From G963674955 sp963674955 (GTDB lineage: Bacteria > Desulfobacterota > Desulfovibrionia > Desulfovibrionales > Desulfovibrionaceae): a stretch of 64,000 nt of DNA. The stretch spans positions 868,001 through 932,000 of the forward strand of contig CAXXKR010000001.1 in the NCBI GenBank assembly GCA_963674955.2, read 5' to 3'. The translations under genes were made by a program, and so were the position numbers. Below, piece by piece: positions 49,986 to 58,382 of the stretch; position 1 is the stretch's first letter, and each line of letters opens with the position of its first letter. The notes beneath the pieces are model-generated. The model did no database searches, was not told the DNA's origin, and worked only from the letters and a program-made list of their open reading frames with translations.

Positions 49986-51059
49986 TTATTCCGGAATGGT
50001 CGGGGTTTTGGTCAGTTCCCCCTTGTAGTTGCGCAGGGTGTATTCCTTCTCGTTCTTGTCCACGATGTAGTAATCGGGCATGAGGGGAATCTTGCCGATC
50101 TTGGTGGCCACCACGTACATGGGCTGGGCCAGGCCGGTGGTATGGCCGCGGATGGCGTCGCGGATGAGCTCGGCGCCCTTCTCCACGGGCGTGCGGAAGT
50201 GGTCGATGCCCGGAGCCGGTTCGCAGTAGAATACGTAATACGGCCTGATGCGGACGGTGAGCAGCTTCTGGTGCAGTTCCCTGAAAGTCTCCACATCGTC
50301 GTTGATGCCGCGCAGGAGCACCGCCTGGTTGCCCACGTTCACGCCGCAGGAGAGAAGATCGTACACGGCCCTAGCCGTTTCCTCGGAAAGCTCCTTGGGG
50401 TGGTTGCACTGGGTGTTGATCCAGATGGGCACCTTGTGAAAGCCGGACAGGACCTTTTTCAGTCCGGGCGTGACCCGCTGGGGCAGGGCGATGGGCGTCC
50501 TGGTTCCAAAGCGGATCATCTGGATGTGCGGAATCTCCCTGATCTTGGTGATCAGGTATTCGATCTTGTCGTCCGACAGGATGAAGGGGTCGCCGCCGGT
50601 GATGAGCACGTCGCGGATTTCCTTGTGGTCCCTGATCCAGTCCAGGCCTTCCTCAAGGTCGAAGCGCAGTTCAAGCTCCCTGTTCACAACCACTTCCTTG
50701 CGGAAGCAGTGGCGGCAGTAGTTGGCGCAGATGTCGGTCACCGTGAAGGCGATGCGGTCATGGTACTGACGGGCTATGGAGTCCGGACGGATTTCTTCGG
50801 TGTCCCGGTTTTCCTTCCAGATCAGGTAGTTTTCTATTCCGTAGACGTTCTGGTTTTCCTTGAGCGAGGGGATGACCTGCATGCGGATGGGGCATTTGGG
50901 GTCGTCCTTGTCCATCAGGCCGGCCATGTGCGGGGTGGTTCCCCATTTGGTGTTCAGGGTCTGGATGGCTTCTTTTTCTTCCGGGGAGACGTTGACGTAT
51001 TTTTCGAGTTTCTCCAGGCTGTCGACCTGGTTTTGCATTTGTTCTTGCCAAACTTCCAT
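49986..51059 (-). CDS. KamA-family radical SAM aminomutase, substrate uncertain
   Basis: 357 residues, shorter than typical lysine 2,3-aminomutases (about 415). Radical SAM cluster motif CANYCRHC (Cys111, 115, 118). PLP Lys region and KamA-type text: TGGDPFILSDDKI, GVNVGNQAVLLRGINDD, RPYYVFYCEPAPGIDHFRTP. The two Asp that hold the lysine side chain in clostridial KamA (in CDLSxGxxHF and VVDAPGG) are here Glu (CEPAPG) and Ala (VVATKIGK); the Lys/Asn pair of glutamate 2,3-aminomutase is also absent. So lysine is an unlikely substrate. First gene of an operon with a polar amino-acid importer, no ablB-type acetyltransferase alongside. Confidence 0.85.
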   Translation of the reverse strand: MEVWQEQMQNQVDSLEKLEKYVNVSPEEKEAIQTLNTKWGTTPHMAGLMDKDDPKCPIRMQVIPSLKENQNVYGIENYLIWKENRDTEEIRPDSIARQYHDRIAFTVTDICANYCRHCFRKEVVVNRELELRFDLEEGLDWIRDHKEIRDVLITGGDPFILSDDKIEYLITKIREIPHIQMIRFGTRTPIALPQRVTPGLKKVLSGFHKVPIWINTQCNHPKELSEETARAVYDLLSCGVNVGNQAVLLRGINDDVETFRELHQKLLTVRIRPYYVFYCEPAPGIDHFRTPVEKGAELIRDAIRGHTTGLAQPMYVVATKIGKIPLMPDYYIVDKNEKEYTLRNYKGELTKTPTIPE

Positions 51060-51079
51060 TTTGATTCTCCGAAAATAGA

Positions 51080-51091
51080 CTATCTTGATAG
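51080..51091. repeat. Short inverted repeat before kamA
   Basis: CTATC-TT-GATAG, about 20 bases upstream of the kamA start. Possible operator or 5' leader hairpin. Confidence 0.4.
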
Positions 51092-51150
51092 CTAGAATTA
51101 GATGTTGGTAAATGTTCGGCAGTTATGCCTCAAAAGCGAAGCGGATACAA

Positions 51151-51239
51151 GGCTAAAATGCCGATCGGCACTTGGGAAACGGAGACGGAGACCTTGTGGC
51201 GATGTCCTTGCCTTATGGAAAACACGTTGCATTTTAGCC
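51151..51239. repeat. 11-bp perfect inverted repeat enclosing 67 bases, upstream of kamA
   Basis: GGCTAAAATGC (51151-51161) and GCATTTTAGCC (51229-51239). Could be the closing stem of a structured leader RNA for kamA (minus strand) or the ends of a tiny MITE-like element. No known riboswitch consensus recognised. Confidence 0.5.
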
Positions 51240-51340
51240 GCCTGCCCATATTTGACAGCGCCTAGTTCAGGCCTTAACTAGCTTTTGCGCAACAGAACCG
51301 TTTGTCGATTGGTTCTTAAAGATGCGCTGGAAGGTAACCA

Positions 51341-51721
51341 ATGGATAATACAGATAAAATATATTTGAATGCAATCAAGGCCTGCAGGATGGGCAATTTC
51401 GGCAAGGCCACCGGACTTTTCCGGCTTGCCGTTCTTGAATCATATCATTTCAATTCCGAAACCCGCGATGCCGAGGTCATGAAGCATGTGGGCCGGATAT
51501 TCGAGAGCCACGGCTATGGTCAGGCGGCCGAGGAAAGCTACCTCGTGGCCCTGGACGCCTTGGAACTGAGGGGCGACAGGAAAAGCCCACTGTATCTGTC
51601 CCTGAAAAGGAAGCTTAAGGCCCTTTTGGACTCTCAATTGGACAGGAGCCTGGAACGGCTGGGCATCGGCGTGGGCAGCCCCTGCGCTTCCGGGCCGCAA
51701 CTGCTGGGCCGGGCCTCTTAG
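51341..51721 (+). CDS. Small TPR-like helical hypothetical protein
   Basis: 126 residues, no signal peptide. Helical pairs spaced like tetratricopeptide units (KIYLNAIKACRMGNFGKATGLFRLAV; MKHVGRIFESHGYGQAAEESYLVAL), followed by a basic helix LSLKRKLKALLDSQLDRSLERL. Too short and divergent for a family name. Alone between divergent kamA and convergent HD-GYP gene. Confidence 0.65.
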   Translation: MDNTDKIYLNAIKACRMGNFGKATGLFRLAVLESYHFNSETRDAEVMKHVGRIFESHGYGQAAEESYLVALDALELRGDRKSPLYLSLKRKLKALLDSQLDRSLERLGIGVGSPCASGPQLLGRAS

Positions 51722-51751
51722 CGGACTTCCTAAAATGGCTTGTTTGCTCGG

Positions 51752-52738
51752 TTATTTGTAAGGGAAGTCCTGCTGTTTTAAGACCTTGACGCAGGCGTCC
51801 ACCACCTTGGCGTCGTACCGCACGCCGCGGCCCTGTTTTATCTCTTCAAGGGCTTTTTTCAGCCCCAGACTGGGCCTGTAGGGCCGGTGGTTCGAGATGG
51901 CGTCCATGACATCGGCAACGGCGATTATCCGCGCTTCCAGGGTTATTTCATCTCCCTTGAGGCCGCTGGGATAGCCTGATCCGTCAAGTCTTTCGTGGTG
52001 CTGGAGCACGAATTCGCTGACCTTCCATATGGAGTCCAGGGGTTTCAGGATGTCGTGGCCCACCTCCGGGTGTTTCATGATGATGGAGAATTCCACGTCC
52101 GTCAGCTCGCCCGGTTTGTTCAGGAATTCAGCGGGCACGTATATTTTCCCGATATCGTGGATCAGGGCCGCGATCTTTAGTCCCTTGAGCCTCTTGTCTT
52201 CCATTTTCAGTTCCTGTCCGATAGCCAAGGACAGGTCGGCCACGCGTTTTTGGTGACCCGCCGTATAGGGGTCGCGAAATTCCACGATGCCCAAAAAGAC
52301 CAGGATGACGCCTTCCAGGGTCTTGTTGTACTTGGCCAGGCTGTGCAGTTCCCGCTGGTCCTGGATCATCTTGTGGAAGTCGAATCCGGCCTCGATGGCG
52401 GTCTTGAGCGTTTCCGCCGGGCAGGGCTTGGTCAGGAAGCGGAACACCTGTCCCTGGTTCACGGCCTCAACCGCGTGGCTGAAGTCCGAATCGCCGGTGA
52501 GCAGGATGCGCACCGTGTCCGGATGGCTTTCAGAAATGTGGGAGAAAAGTTCTATTCCATTTATTCCGGGCATGTGCAGGTCTGAAACCACCACGGTAAA
52601 GTCCGGGTTCCCTTTTAGGATATCCAGGGCTTCCTGTCCGTTGCCTGCGGTTTCCACCTTCATGGAGCGCAGGTTTCTTTTTATCGCCGCCAGTATCTTC
52701 GGTTCGTCATCGACTATGAGGACTTTGTGTTCGGCCAT
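51752..52738 (-). CDS. Response regulator with HD-GYP phosphodiesterase output
   Basis: 328 residues from ATG 52738. Receiver domain 1-118: KVLIVDDEPKILAAI, phospho-Asp in VVVSDLHMPGING, Thr in LLTGDS, Lys in FLTKPCP. A linker helix follows, then HD-GYP 140-325 with GHQKRVADLS, HDIGKI, and the complete HHERLDGSGYP signature. Predicted to hydrolyse c-di-GMP in response to phosphorylation. The partner kinase is not adjacent. Confidence 0.93.
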   Translation of the reverse strand: MAEHKVLIVDDEPKILAAIKRNLRSMKVETAGNGQEALDILKGNPDFTVVVSDLHMPGINGIELFSHISESHPDTVRILLTGDSDFSHAVEAVNQGQVFRFLTKPCPAETLKTAIEAGFDFHKMIQDQRELHSLAKYNKTLEGVILVFLGIVEFRDPYTAGHQKRVADLSLAIGQELKMEDKRLKGLKIAALIHDIGKIYVPAEFLNKPGELTDVEFSIIMKHPEVGHDILKPLDSIWKVSEFVLQHHERLDGSGYPSGLKGDEITLEARIIAVADVMDAISNHRPYRPSLGLKKALEEIKQGRGVRYDAKVVDACVKVLKQQDFPYK

Positions 52739-52830
52739 GCCGGTTCCTTGCTGCGGTTGGGGATGTTCTCCATACGTTCTCCCTATCTTCGCATATTCGG
52801 GCCGGGGTGCGCAATGGCCCTGAAACCGTA

Positions 52831-54147
52831 TCAATACATCATGCTGGGCAGAAAGAGGATTATCTCCGGGAAAAGGAAAAGCAGGGCGATTCCCGCGACG
52901 ATGGCCAGCATGAAGGGCAGTATGCCCTTGAAGATGGCCTCCAGGGGTATTATCCGGCCGGCCGCGTCCCTTGCCACGCCGTAGACCACGTAGACGTTGA
53001 TGCCCACGGGCGGCGTGATCACGCCCATCTCGGTTATCAAGACGATGATGATCCCGAACCAGATGGGGTCGTAGCCAAGGCCCATGACCAGGGGGAAGAA
53101 GACCGGAATGGTCAGCATGACCAGGGCCAGGGAATCCATGAAACAGCCGCTGATGAAATAGATGAAGACAACCAGCCCCATGATGGCGAAGGGCGGCAGG
53201 TCGAAGCCGCCGACCCAGGAGGCCAGGTTGAAGGGGATGCGCGTCACGGCCAGGAACTTGCCGAAGACCACGGCCCCGGCGATGAGGAACATGACCATGC
53301 AGGAGGTGCGCAGGGTCTCGTGCAGGGACTTGACCAGCGCCTTCCAGGTCAGCTGCCTTTTTATCAGGGCCAGGGTCAGCACGCCCAGCACGCCCACGGA
53401 GGCCGCTTCGGTGGGCGTGAAAAAGCCCTTGAACATGCCGCCGATGACCAGGATGAAGACCAGCAGGGTGTCGGACAGGCCGGTCAGGGACTTGAGCTTG
53501 GTCTTAAGCGACCTGCGTTCGCCCGGAGGCCCCTGTGTGGGGTCCAGGGCGCATTTTATCCAGATGCAGGAGATGAAGAGCAGGGTCAGCAGGATGGCCG
53601 GGAGTATTCCGGCCACGAACAGCGCGCCGATGGACTGCTCGGTGAGCACGCCGTAGACGATGAGCACCACGCTGGGCGGCATGATCATGCCCAGTCCACC
53701 GCCCGAGGCCACGGAACCGGCGGCCAGTTCGTCGGAATACTTGTAGCGCTTCATTTCGGGTATGGCCACGGTGGCCATTGTTGCGGCGGTTGCCGGGCTT
53801 GAGCCGCAGACCGCGCCGAAGGCCGTGCAGGCCGTGACAGTGGCCATGGCCAGTCCGCCCCGCACGTGTCCGAAAAAGTTGTAGGCCGTTTCGTAAAGCT
53901 TGCGGCTGATTCCGCAGTTGAAGGCTATCTGGCCCATGAGGATGAAGAGCGGGATGGTGCTCAGCCCGTAGGACGAGAAGGCGTCGTAGATGTTTCGGGA
54001 CAAAAGGTTCAGCCCGCCCTTGAAGGAGGTCAGAAAGCTGAAGCCGATGAAGCCCACCAGGGCCATGACGTAGGCCACGGGCATGCGGGTCATGAACAGG
54101 ACGAGCATCACCGCGATGCCCAGTATTCCGATGAAGGTCGGGGTCAT
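52831..54147 (-). CDS. dctM: TRAP transporter large permease (DctM)
   Basis: 438 residues, about 12 spans. DctM features: GVMLVLFMTRMPVAYVMALVG, ACTAFGAVCGSSPATAATMATVAIPEM, ASGGGLGMIMPPSVVLIVYG and EMGVITPPVGINVYVV. Uses an ion gradient to import the organic acid delivered by DctP. Start overlaps the dctQ stop by one base. Confidence 0.94.
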   Translation of the reverse strand: MTPTFIGILGIAVMLVLFMTRMPVAYVMALVGFIGFSFLTSFKGGLNLLSRNIYDAFSSYGLSTIPLFILMGQIAFNCGISRKLYETAYNFFGHVRGGLAMATVTACTAFGAVCGSSPATAATMATVAIPEMKRYKYSDELAAGSVASGGGLGMIMPPSVVLIVYGVLTEQSIGALFVAGILPAILLTLLFISCIWIKCALDPTQGPPGERRSLKTKLKSLTGLSDTLLVFILVIGGMFKGFFTPTEAASVGVLGVLTLALIKRQLTWKALVKSLHETLRTSCMVMFLIAGAVVFGKFLAVTRIPFNLASWVGGFDLPPFAIMGLVVFIYFISGCFMDSLALVMLTIPVFFPLVMGLGYDPIWFGIIIVLITEMGVITPPVGINVYVVYGVARDAAGRIIPLEAIFKGILPFMLAIVAGIALLFLFPEIILFLPSMMY

Positions 54148-54629
54148 TATTTCTCTGCCTTGTTGAAGAACGTGAGCACATCCTTGAGGATGAAAAGCGT
54201 GAATATGAAGAAACAGAACGAGAGGACGTAGATCACGTAGTATTCGGGCAGGGCCAGGTTCATGGACAGCTCGCCGGACTCCTTGATGGTTCCGGCGTAG
54301 AGGGCCATCCTCCAGGTCACCACCGAGAACAGGGCCAGGGACGCGATGTTGGTGGCCAGTTTGATGCGTCGCCTGATCCGCCTGGGAAAGAGCCTGATCA
54401 GGATCTCCACCCCGATGTGGCTGCGCTGGGCATGGGCGTAGGGCAGTGAAAAGGCCAGGGCCAGGGTGGCCAGGATGGTCACCAGCTCCTCGGACCCGAA
54501 GATGGGGCTGCCGTTCAGCCTGCCGATGATGTCCGCGCCGGTGAGCAGGGCCATGGCCATGAGGCAGGCCGCTCCGATGTTTTTGAGTATGTTCTGGCTC
54601 CGGTCCAGCAGGGCGAAGAATGAGTTCAT
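54147..54629 (-). CDS. dctQ: TRAP transporter small permease (DctQ)
   Basis: 160 residues, four spans. Starts MNSFFALLDRSQNILKNIGA at 54629; GGGAG eleven bases upstream. Conserved DctQ text ALTGADIIGR, PIFGSEELVT, YAHAQRSHIGVEIL and WRMALYAG. Middle gene of dctPQM. Confidence 0.92.
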   Translation of the reverse strand: MNSFFALLDRSQNILKNIGAACLMAMALLTGADIIGRLNGSPIFGSEELVTILATLALAFSLPYAHAQRSHIGVEILIRLFPRRIRRRIKLATNIASLALFSVVTWRMALYAGTIKESGELSMNLALPEYYVIYVLSFCFFIFTLFILKDVLTFFNKAEK

Positions 54630-54721
54630 GAGTGCGAAGTCTCCCGGGATTTGTCCGGCATTGCTTACCTTCAGGAAAGACACGGAGGCGGACATGCCGC
54701 CCGCCCCCGGTCGCTTGTGCT

Positions 54722-55744
54722 CTATTGCAGTTCGTTAAGGGTGGCGGTGGTGAAGTCCACGATCTCGCGACCCTTGAGGCCCTTGGCCTCGGCGTTGGTT
54801 ACATATTCGTCGATGATGGGCGTGACCGCGGCCTTCCATCTGGCGGACTCGGTCTCGTCCAGGGTGATTATCTCGTTGCCCTGGGACAGGAAGAACTCGC
54901 GTCCGGCCAGGTCGCTCTCATCCCAGGCCTTGCCGTGCTTGTCGGCCCATTCCACGTTGATCTCGGTGATGGTCTGCTGGACATCGGCGGGCAGGGAGGC
55001 CCACTTGTCGGAGTTCATGACCACGAAGAAGGTGGTGGTGTAGGCGGCTGTAAAGGCTTCGGTGCAGTAGTCCACCACTTCGCCCATTTTCCAGCCCTTG
55101 TTGGTCTCCACGGGGTAGACTCCGCCGTCCACCACGCCCTTCTGGATGCTCTGGTAGGACTCGGGCATGGACATGGCAACGGGGGTTCCGCCCATGGCCT
55201 GGACCACCTTGGCGCTGTTGCCCGTGGCCCTGAGTTTGAGGCCCTTCATGTCTTCGAGCTTTCTCACGGGTTTTTTGCTGGTGTGCACCAGTCCCGGTCC
55301 GTGGGCGTGGAAGAACATGACCTGCGAGTCGTGAAATTCCTGGGGCTTGAACTTGTTGTAGACCGCGTTGGCGACCTTGGTGGCGGCCACGCCGCTGGTG
55401 TAGCCCAGTGGCAGGTCAACCGCGGCCATTGTGGGGAAGCGGCCTCTGGAGTAGGCCAGGCAGGAAAGGCCGATGTCCGAGATGCCTTCGACCACGCCGT
55501 CGTAGCACTGCGGGGCCTTGGTCAGGGTGCCGCCGGGGAAATAGTCTATGGTCACCGCGCCGTTGGTGCGTTTTTCCACTTCCTTGCACCAGGATTCGGC
55601 CAGCTGGGACTGGACGTGGGTGGGCGGGAAAAAGCAGCTGTAGGTCAGGTGCACGCTGTCCGCGGCAACGGCCGCCGACGGGGCGGACAGGCAGAAGCTC
55701 AGGCAGATGGTCAGGGCCAGGGCGGCCAGTACGGTCTTCTTCAT
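54722..55744 (-). CDS. dctP: TRAP transporter solute-binding protein (DctP)
   Basis: 340 residues. Signal peptide 1-28 (LTICLSFCLSAPSAAVAA). TRAP binding fold: HLTYSCFFPPTHVQSQLAESWCKEVEKRT, long hinge helix, carboxylate Arg region DMKGLKLRATGNSAKVVQAMG. The substrate is likely a carboxylate; not identifiable further. First structural gene after the TetR regulator. Confidence 0.92.
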   Translation of the reverse strand: MKKTVLAALALTICLSFCLSAPSAAVAADSVHLTYSCFFPPTHVQSQLAESWCKEVEKRTNGAVTIDYFPGGTLTKAPQCYDGVVEGISDIGLSCLAYSRGRFPTMAAVDLPLGYTSGVAATKVANAVYNKFKPQEFHDSQVMFFHAHGPGLVHTSKKPVRKLEDMKGLKLRATGNSAKVVQAMGGTPVAMSMPESYQSIQKGVVDGGVYPVETNKGWKMGEVVDYCTEAFTAAYTTTFFVVMNSDKWASLPADVQQTITEINVEWADKHGKAWDESDLAGREFFLSQGNEIITLDETESARWKAAVTPIIDEYVTNAEAKGLKGREIVDFTTATLNELQ

Positions 55745-55775
55745 GGGCTTGGTTCCTCCAAGATGCTGTTTGTTG

Positions 55776-56396
55776 CTAACCTTTTATTCTTTGACCGTTT
55801 TCGGTCTTGAATGACTTTTTGCCCCGCGCCAGGGCCAGGGTCAGGGCCGCGTCTCGGAAATCGGCCATGTCCAGGCGGTTGGTCTCCAGTATGGAGTGGA
55901 TCAGGAAACCCTCGAACAGGGCGGTGTTCAGCGCCCCGATCTTTTCCAGGGGAAAGTCCGTGTCCACGTGCTTGCGCACCAGTTCGGCGAATGTCTTGTT
56001 GGAGAGCCGGTAAACGCTCTTGTTCAGCTTGTGGCGCAACTCCTCGTCGCGGGAGGCGTGGATGGTGAACTCGAGAAAGACCTTGCCCCAGCTCTTGTCG
56101 GCCATGATCCCCTCGAGGAAGTCGATGATGATGTTCATGACCTCTTCGAGATTCTCGGCCTTTTCTATGCGCCGCGCCCGCTCCTCGCGGTAGGAGCCGA
56201 GCTTTATCTCGATGAGTTCGAGGATGATCTCGTCCTTGCCTTCCCAGTGGCGGTAGAAACTGCCCTTGGCGTAGCCCGCGTTCTTGGTGATCTCGGCTAT
56301 GGTCGTGGCGGCGAAACCCTTGCGCCCGAAAAGCTCGTTGGCCGAGGCCATAAGCTCTTCCTTGGTCTGCTGTGATTTTTCCTGCTGCCGCTTCAT
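55776..56396 (-). CDS. TetR-family regulator of the TRAP operon
   Basis: 206 residues from ATG 56396. HTH about 12-58: ELMASANELFGRKGFAATTIAEITKNAGYAKGSFYRHWEGKDEI. Upstream of dctP on the same strand with a 31-base gap, so it probably controls its own operon. A perfect operator-type palindrome sits 38 bases upstream. Confidence 0.91.
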   Translation of the reverse strand: MKRQQEKSQQTKEELMASANELFGRKGFAATTIAEITKNAGYAKGSFYRHWEGKDEIILELIEIKLGSYREERARRIEKAENLEEVMNIIIDFLEGIMADKSWGKVFLEFTIHASRDEELRHKLNKSVYRLSNKTFAELVRKHVDTDFPLEKIGALNTALFEGFLIHSILETNRLDMADFRDAALTLALARGKKSFKTENGQRIKG

Positions 56397-56433
56397 TTTG
56401 ATTTTATTGTATCTATTTGCTGATAGCAACCCT

Positions 56434-56503
56434 CGGTCACTTTGTGACCGCCGGTCATTTTTCTGCGTAGCTATTATGAATTGTAGGGGGCTGTCAAGGG
56501 GGA
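56434..56503 (-). promoter_or_regulatory. Promoter and palindromic operator of tetR-dctPQM
   Basis: On the minus strand TTGACA (56492-56497) is followed by TAATAG/CATAAT-like -10 at about 56471-56480. Downstream lies CGGTCAC-TTT-GTGACCG (56434-56450), a 17-bp perfect palindrome, with an extra half site CGGTCA beside it (56452-56457). Confidence 0.65.
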
Positions 56504-56697
56504 GGGGAGATTGATTTTATATAATACCCTTTATTTTTTTCGTAACCCGTGATGGGCCGTCTAGGGAGTTTAAAAACAAGTTATGTATTGTATTTTGCAA
56601 GTTGTTATTGAATTAGCCTTTGTAATGTTAAATTGAAATGTGCGGTCAGTTTGAATCGAGATTAATAGCTGATAATAGACGCTCCAAAAGGTCCGAG

Positions 56698-57660
56698 ATG
56701 GATGATTCTATAGTTGAGGACTTATTCAAAATAACATCAGCTGATCTTAGTTTTAGAGAGCTAATAACGAAATGATGATGATGAATTAGTTAAACCTGAA
56801 CTTCAAGTAATTATGTTTGGGACAAAACAGAAGCATCAAGATTCATTGATTCTATATTGCTTGGTTTGCCTGTGCCAAGTATCTTTTTAGCTAAGACAAA
56901 GGATGAGAAGCTACTAAAGTTGACGGGTATCAACGACTTATGACGGTTATGTGAAGGGAAAAGATGGTAAGGTCTTCAAACTGTCACGTAGGGTAAAATT
57001 CATAAAAGATGGAAAAGGCATTTGCAGAGCTTGAAGGTGAAGAAAAAAGAAAGATAAAGATTCTACTATTCATGCAATTGTATTTATGCAAAGACATCCT
57101 GAAGAAGATGATACAAGTTTGTATCAAGTGTTTGAACGGCACGGAAGAGCATTATTTCCCGCAAGAGATTCGTAATTGGGTATCAAGGACCAATAAATAA
57201 TTTGTTAATCGATCTCAATAATCATAAAAATTGGCGGTCGCTATATGGAAAAGAAGAGACAGATGAACGAATGCGAGATATGGAGTACTATTAAGATTTT
57301 TTGCGTTGTCTGATAGCTTTATATTTTCTAGTAAAAATCAGCCTGTTCGTATTTCACTAAAAAAATATTTGAATGAATTTATGGGGAAACACAATAATAT
57401 CAATTTTATAGATGATTTTAGATTTAGATTTTTAAGAACTGCGAAAGATATATTTGGCAACAATGCTTTTTTTAATATATCTCAGACTGATGATACAAAA
57501 CTTGTAAAAAAGTTTAATCCAACTCTGTTTGATCAGTATTGATTTCTATTGATCGCGCATTAAAGAGTAATGTAGAATTTGATGAATAAATTAGTTAAAA
57601 GAAGGTTAAGATGATGATCTATTTCAAGAAAGGCTCTCTAAAGAAACGATGAAAATTGCC
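56698..57660 (+). pseudogene. Decayed DUF262 (GmrSD/ParB-like) gene
   Basis: Fragments in shifting frames reconstruct one protein: MDDSIVEDLFKITSADLSFREL, DDDELVKPELQ, NYVWDKTEASRFIDSILLGLP, VDGYQRLMTV (the DGQQR-type nucleotidase motif), FMQRHPEEDD, SDSFIFSSKNQPVRISLKKY and RFRFLRTAKDIFGNN, ending near NTMFDVLFGN. At least six small indels and internal stops (TGA after ELITK) break it. DUF262 proteins occur in modification-dependent restriction and other defence systems. AT-rich, unlike flanking genes. Confidence 0.82.
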
Positions 57661-57710
57661 TGTATCGTATAAATACAATGTTTGATGTTTTATTTGGGAA
57701 TATCTAATTA

Positions 57711-58170
57711 TGCATAAAGCAGCGTCTATCCTTAGTAATTGTAGTCGAAGTTAGATAATGTTTCAATTGCTTACAGGTTTGCGATGAAGCAAATCCGGCA
57801 CCATACATAAATTATGCAGCAGAAACTGGAGCAATAGAAATTTGTTTAAATCAAAATTGCCGATAAGGTTGATGAAGGAAGCCATGAGCAAGTAAAAATT
57901 ATAAAAAAGAAAATGACTTTCTTCCTGTAATCCCAAACTTGACGCTATTAAAAAAATCTGTGCGATCGCAACTGGGGATCAAAGTTTGACGAATTGGTAT
58001 CTCTCGAGGATAAACCGCGACTCAAGGGTGCTCTTACGAATAGATCTCGTAACGAGTTTGCACATGGCGGAAATCCAGTTATAAAAATTATTGAAACTAT
58101 TATGCGAAGAAGTAGTAGAGTGCTAGAAATATTAGATAAAGTTGTAAATATGGATTTTGAGCAAGAATAA
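57711..58170 (+). pseudogene. Decayed HEPN (MAE_28990/MAE_18760-like) nuclease gene
   Basis: A degenerate frame begins near ATG 57711 (HKAASILSNCSRS) right after the DUF262 remnant and is broken by several stops. The last 45 codons are intact: LKGALTNRSRNEFAHGGNPV with the R-x4-H motif in RNEFAH, then IKIIETIMRRSSRVLEILDK and the stop TAA 58168-58170. DUF262 plus this HEPN type is a recurring gene pair, here dead. Confidence 0.75.
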
Positions 58171-58205
58171 TTTTTGGGTTTGTAATTTCAGCCGTCCGCG
58201 TTTAT

Positions 58206-58240
58206 GGACAAAAAAAGGCCGCAGCCTAGACTAACGGTCT
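58206..58240 (-). terminator. Terminator downstream of tRNA-Ala(CGC)
   Basis: GACCG...AGtctagGCT...CGGCC stem on the minus strand, then TTTTTTT (58210-58216). Confidence 0.65.
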
Positions 58241-58249
58241 TGATATTTC

Positions 58250-58325
58250 TGGTGGAGACGAAGAGATTTGAACTCTCGACCCCTGCCTTGCGAAGGCAGT
58301 GCTCTCCCAGCTGAGCTACGTCCCC
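58250..58325 (-). tRNA. tRNA-Ala (anticodon CGC)
   Basis: 76 nt with encoded CCA. GGGGACG acceptor, D-arm GCTCAGCTGGGAGAGC, anticodon stem CTGCC/GGCAG around TTCGCAA (CGC), T-arm with GTTCAAATC. The AT-rich decayed island abuts its 3' side. Confidence 0.95.
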
Positions 58326-58382
58326 GTGGTATGAAGAGCGGGTTTACCTGTTTTCGGCCCCGCCGACAACTAGAAATTCACC

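Noticed and set aside
56397..58250. Attachment-site duplication of the tRNA-Ala(CGC) 3' end at the far side of the decayed island
   Set aside because: I searched 56400-56700 for matches to the tRNA 3' half and saw none, so no boundary is claimed.
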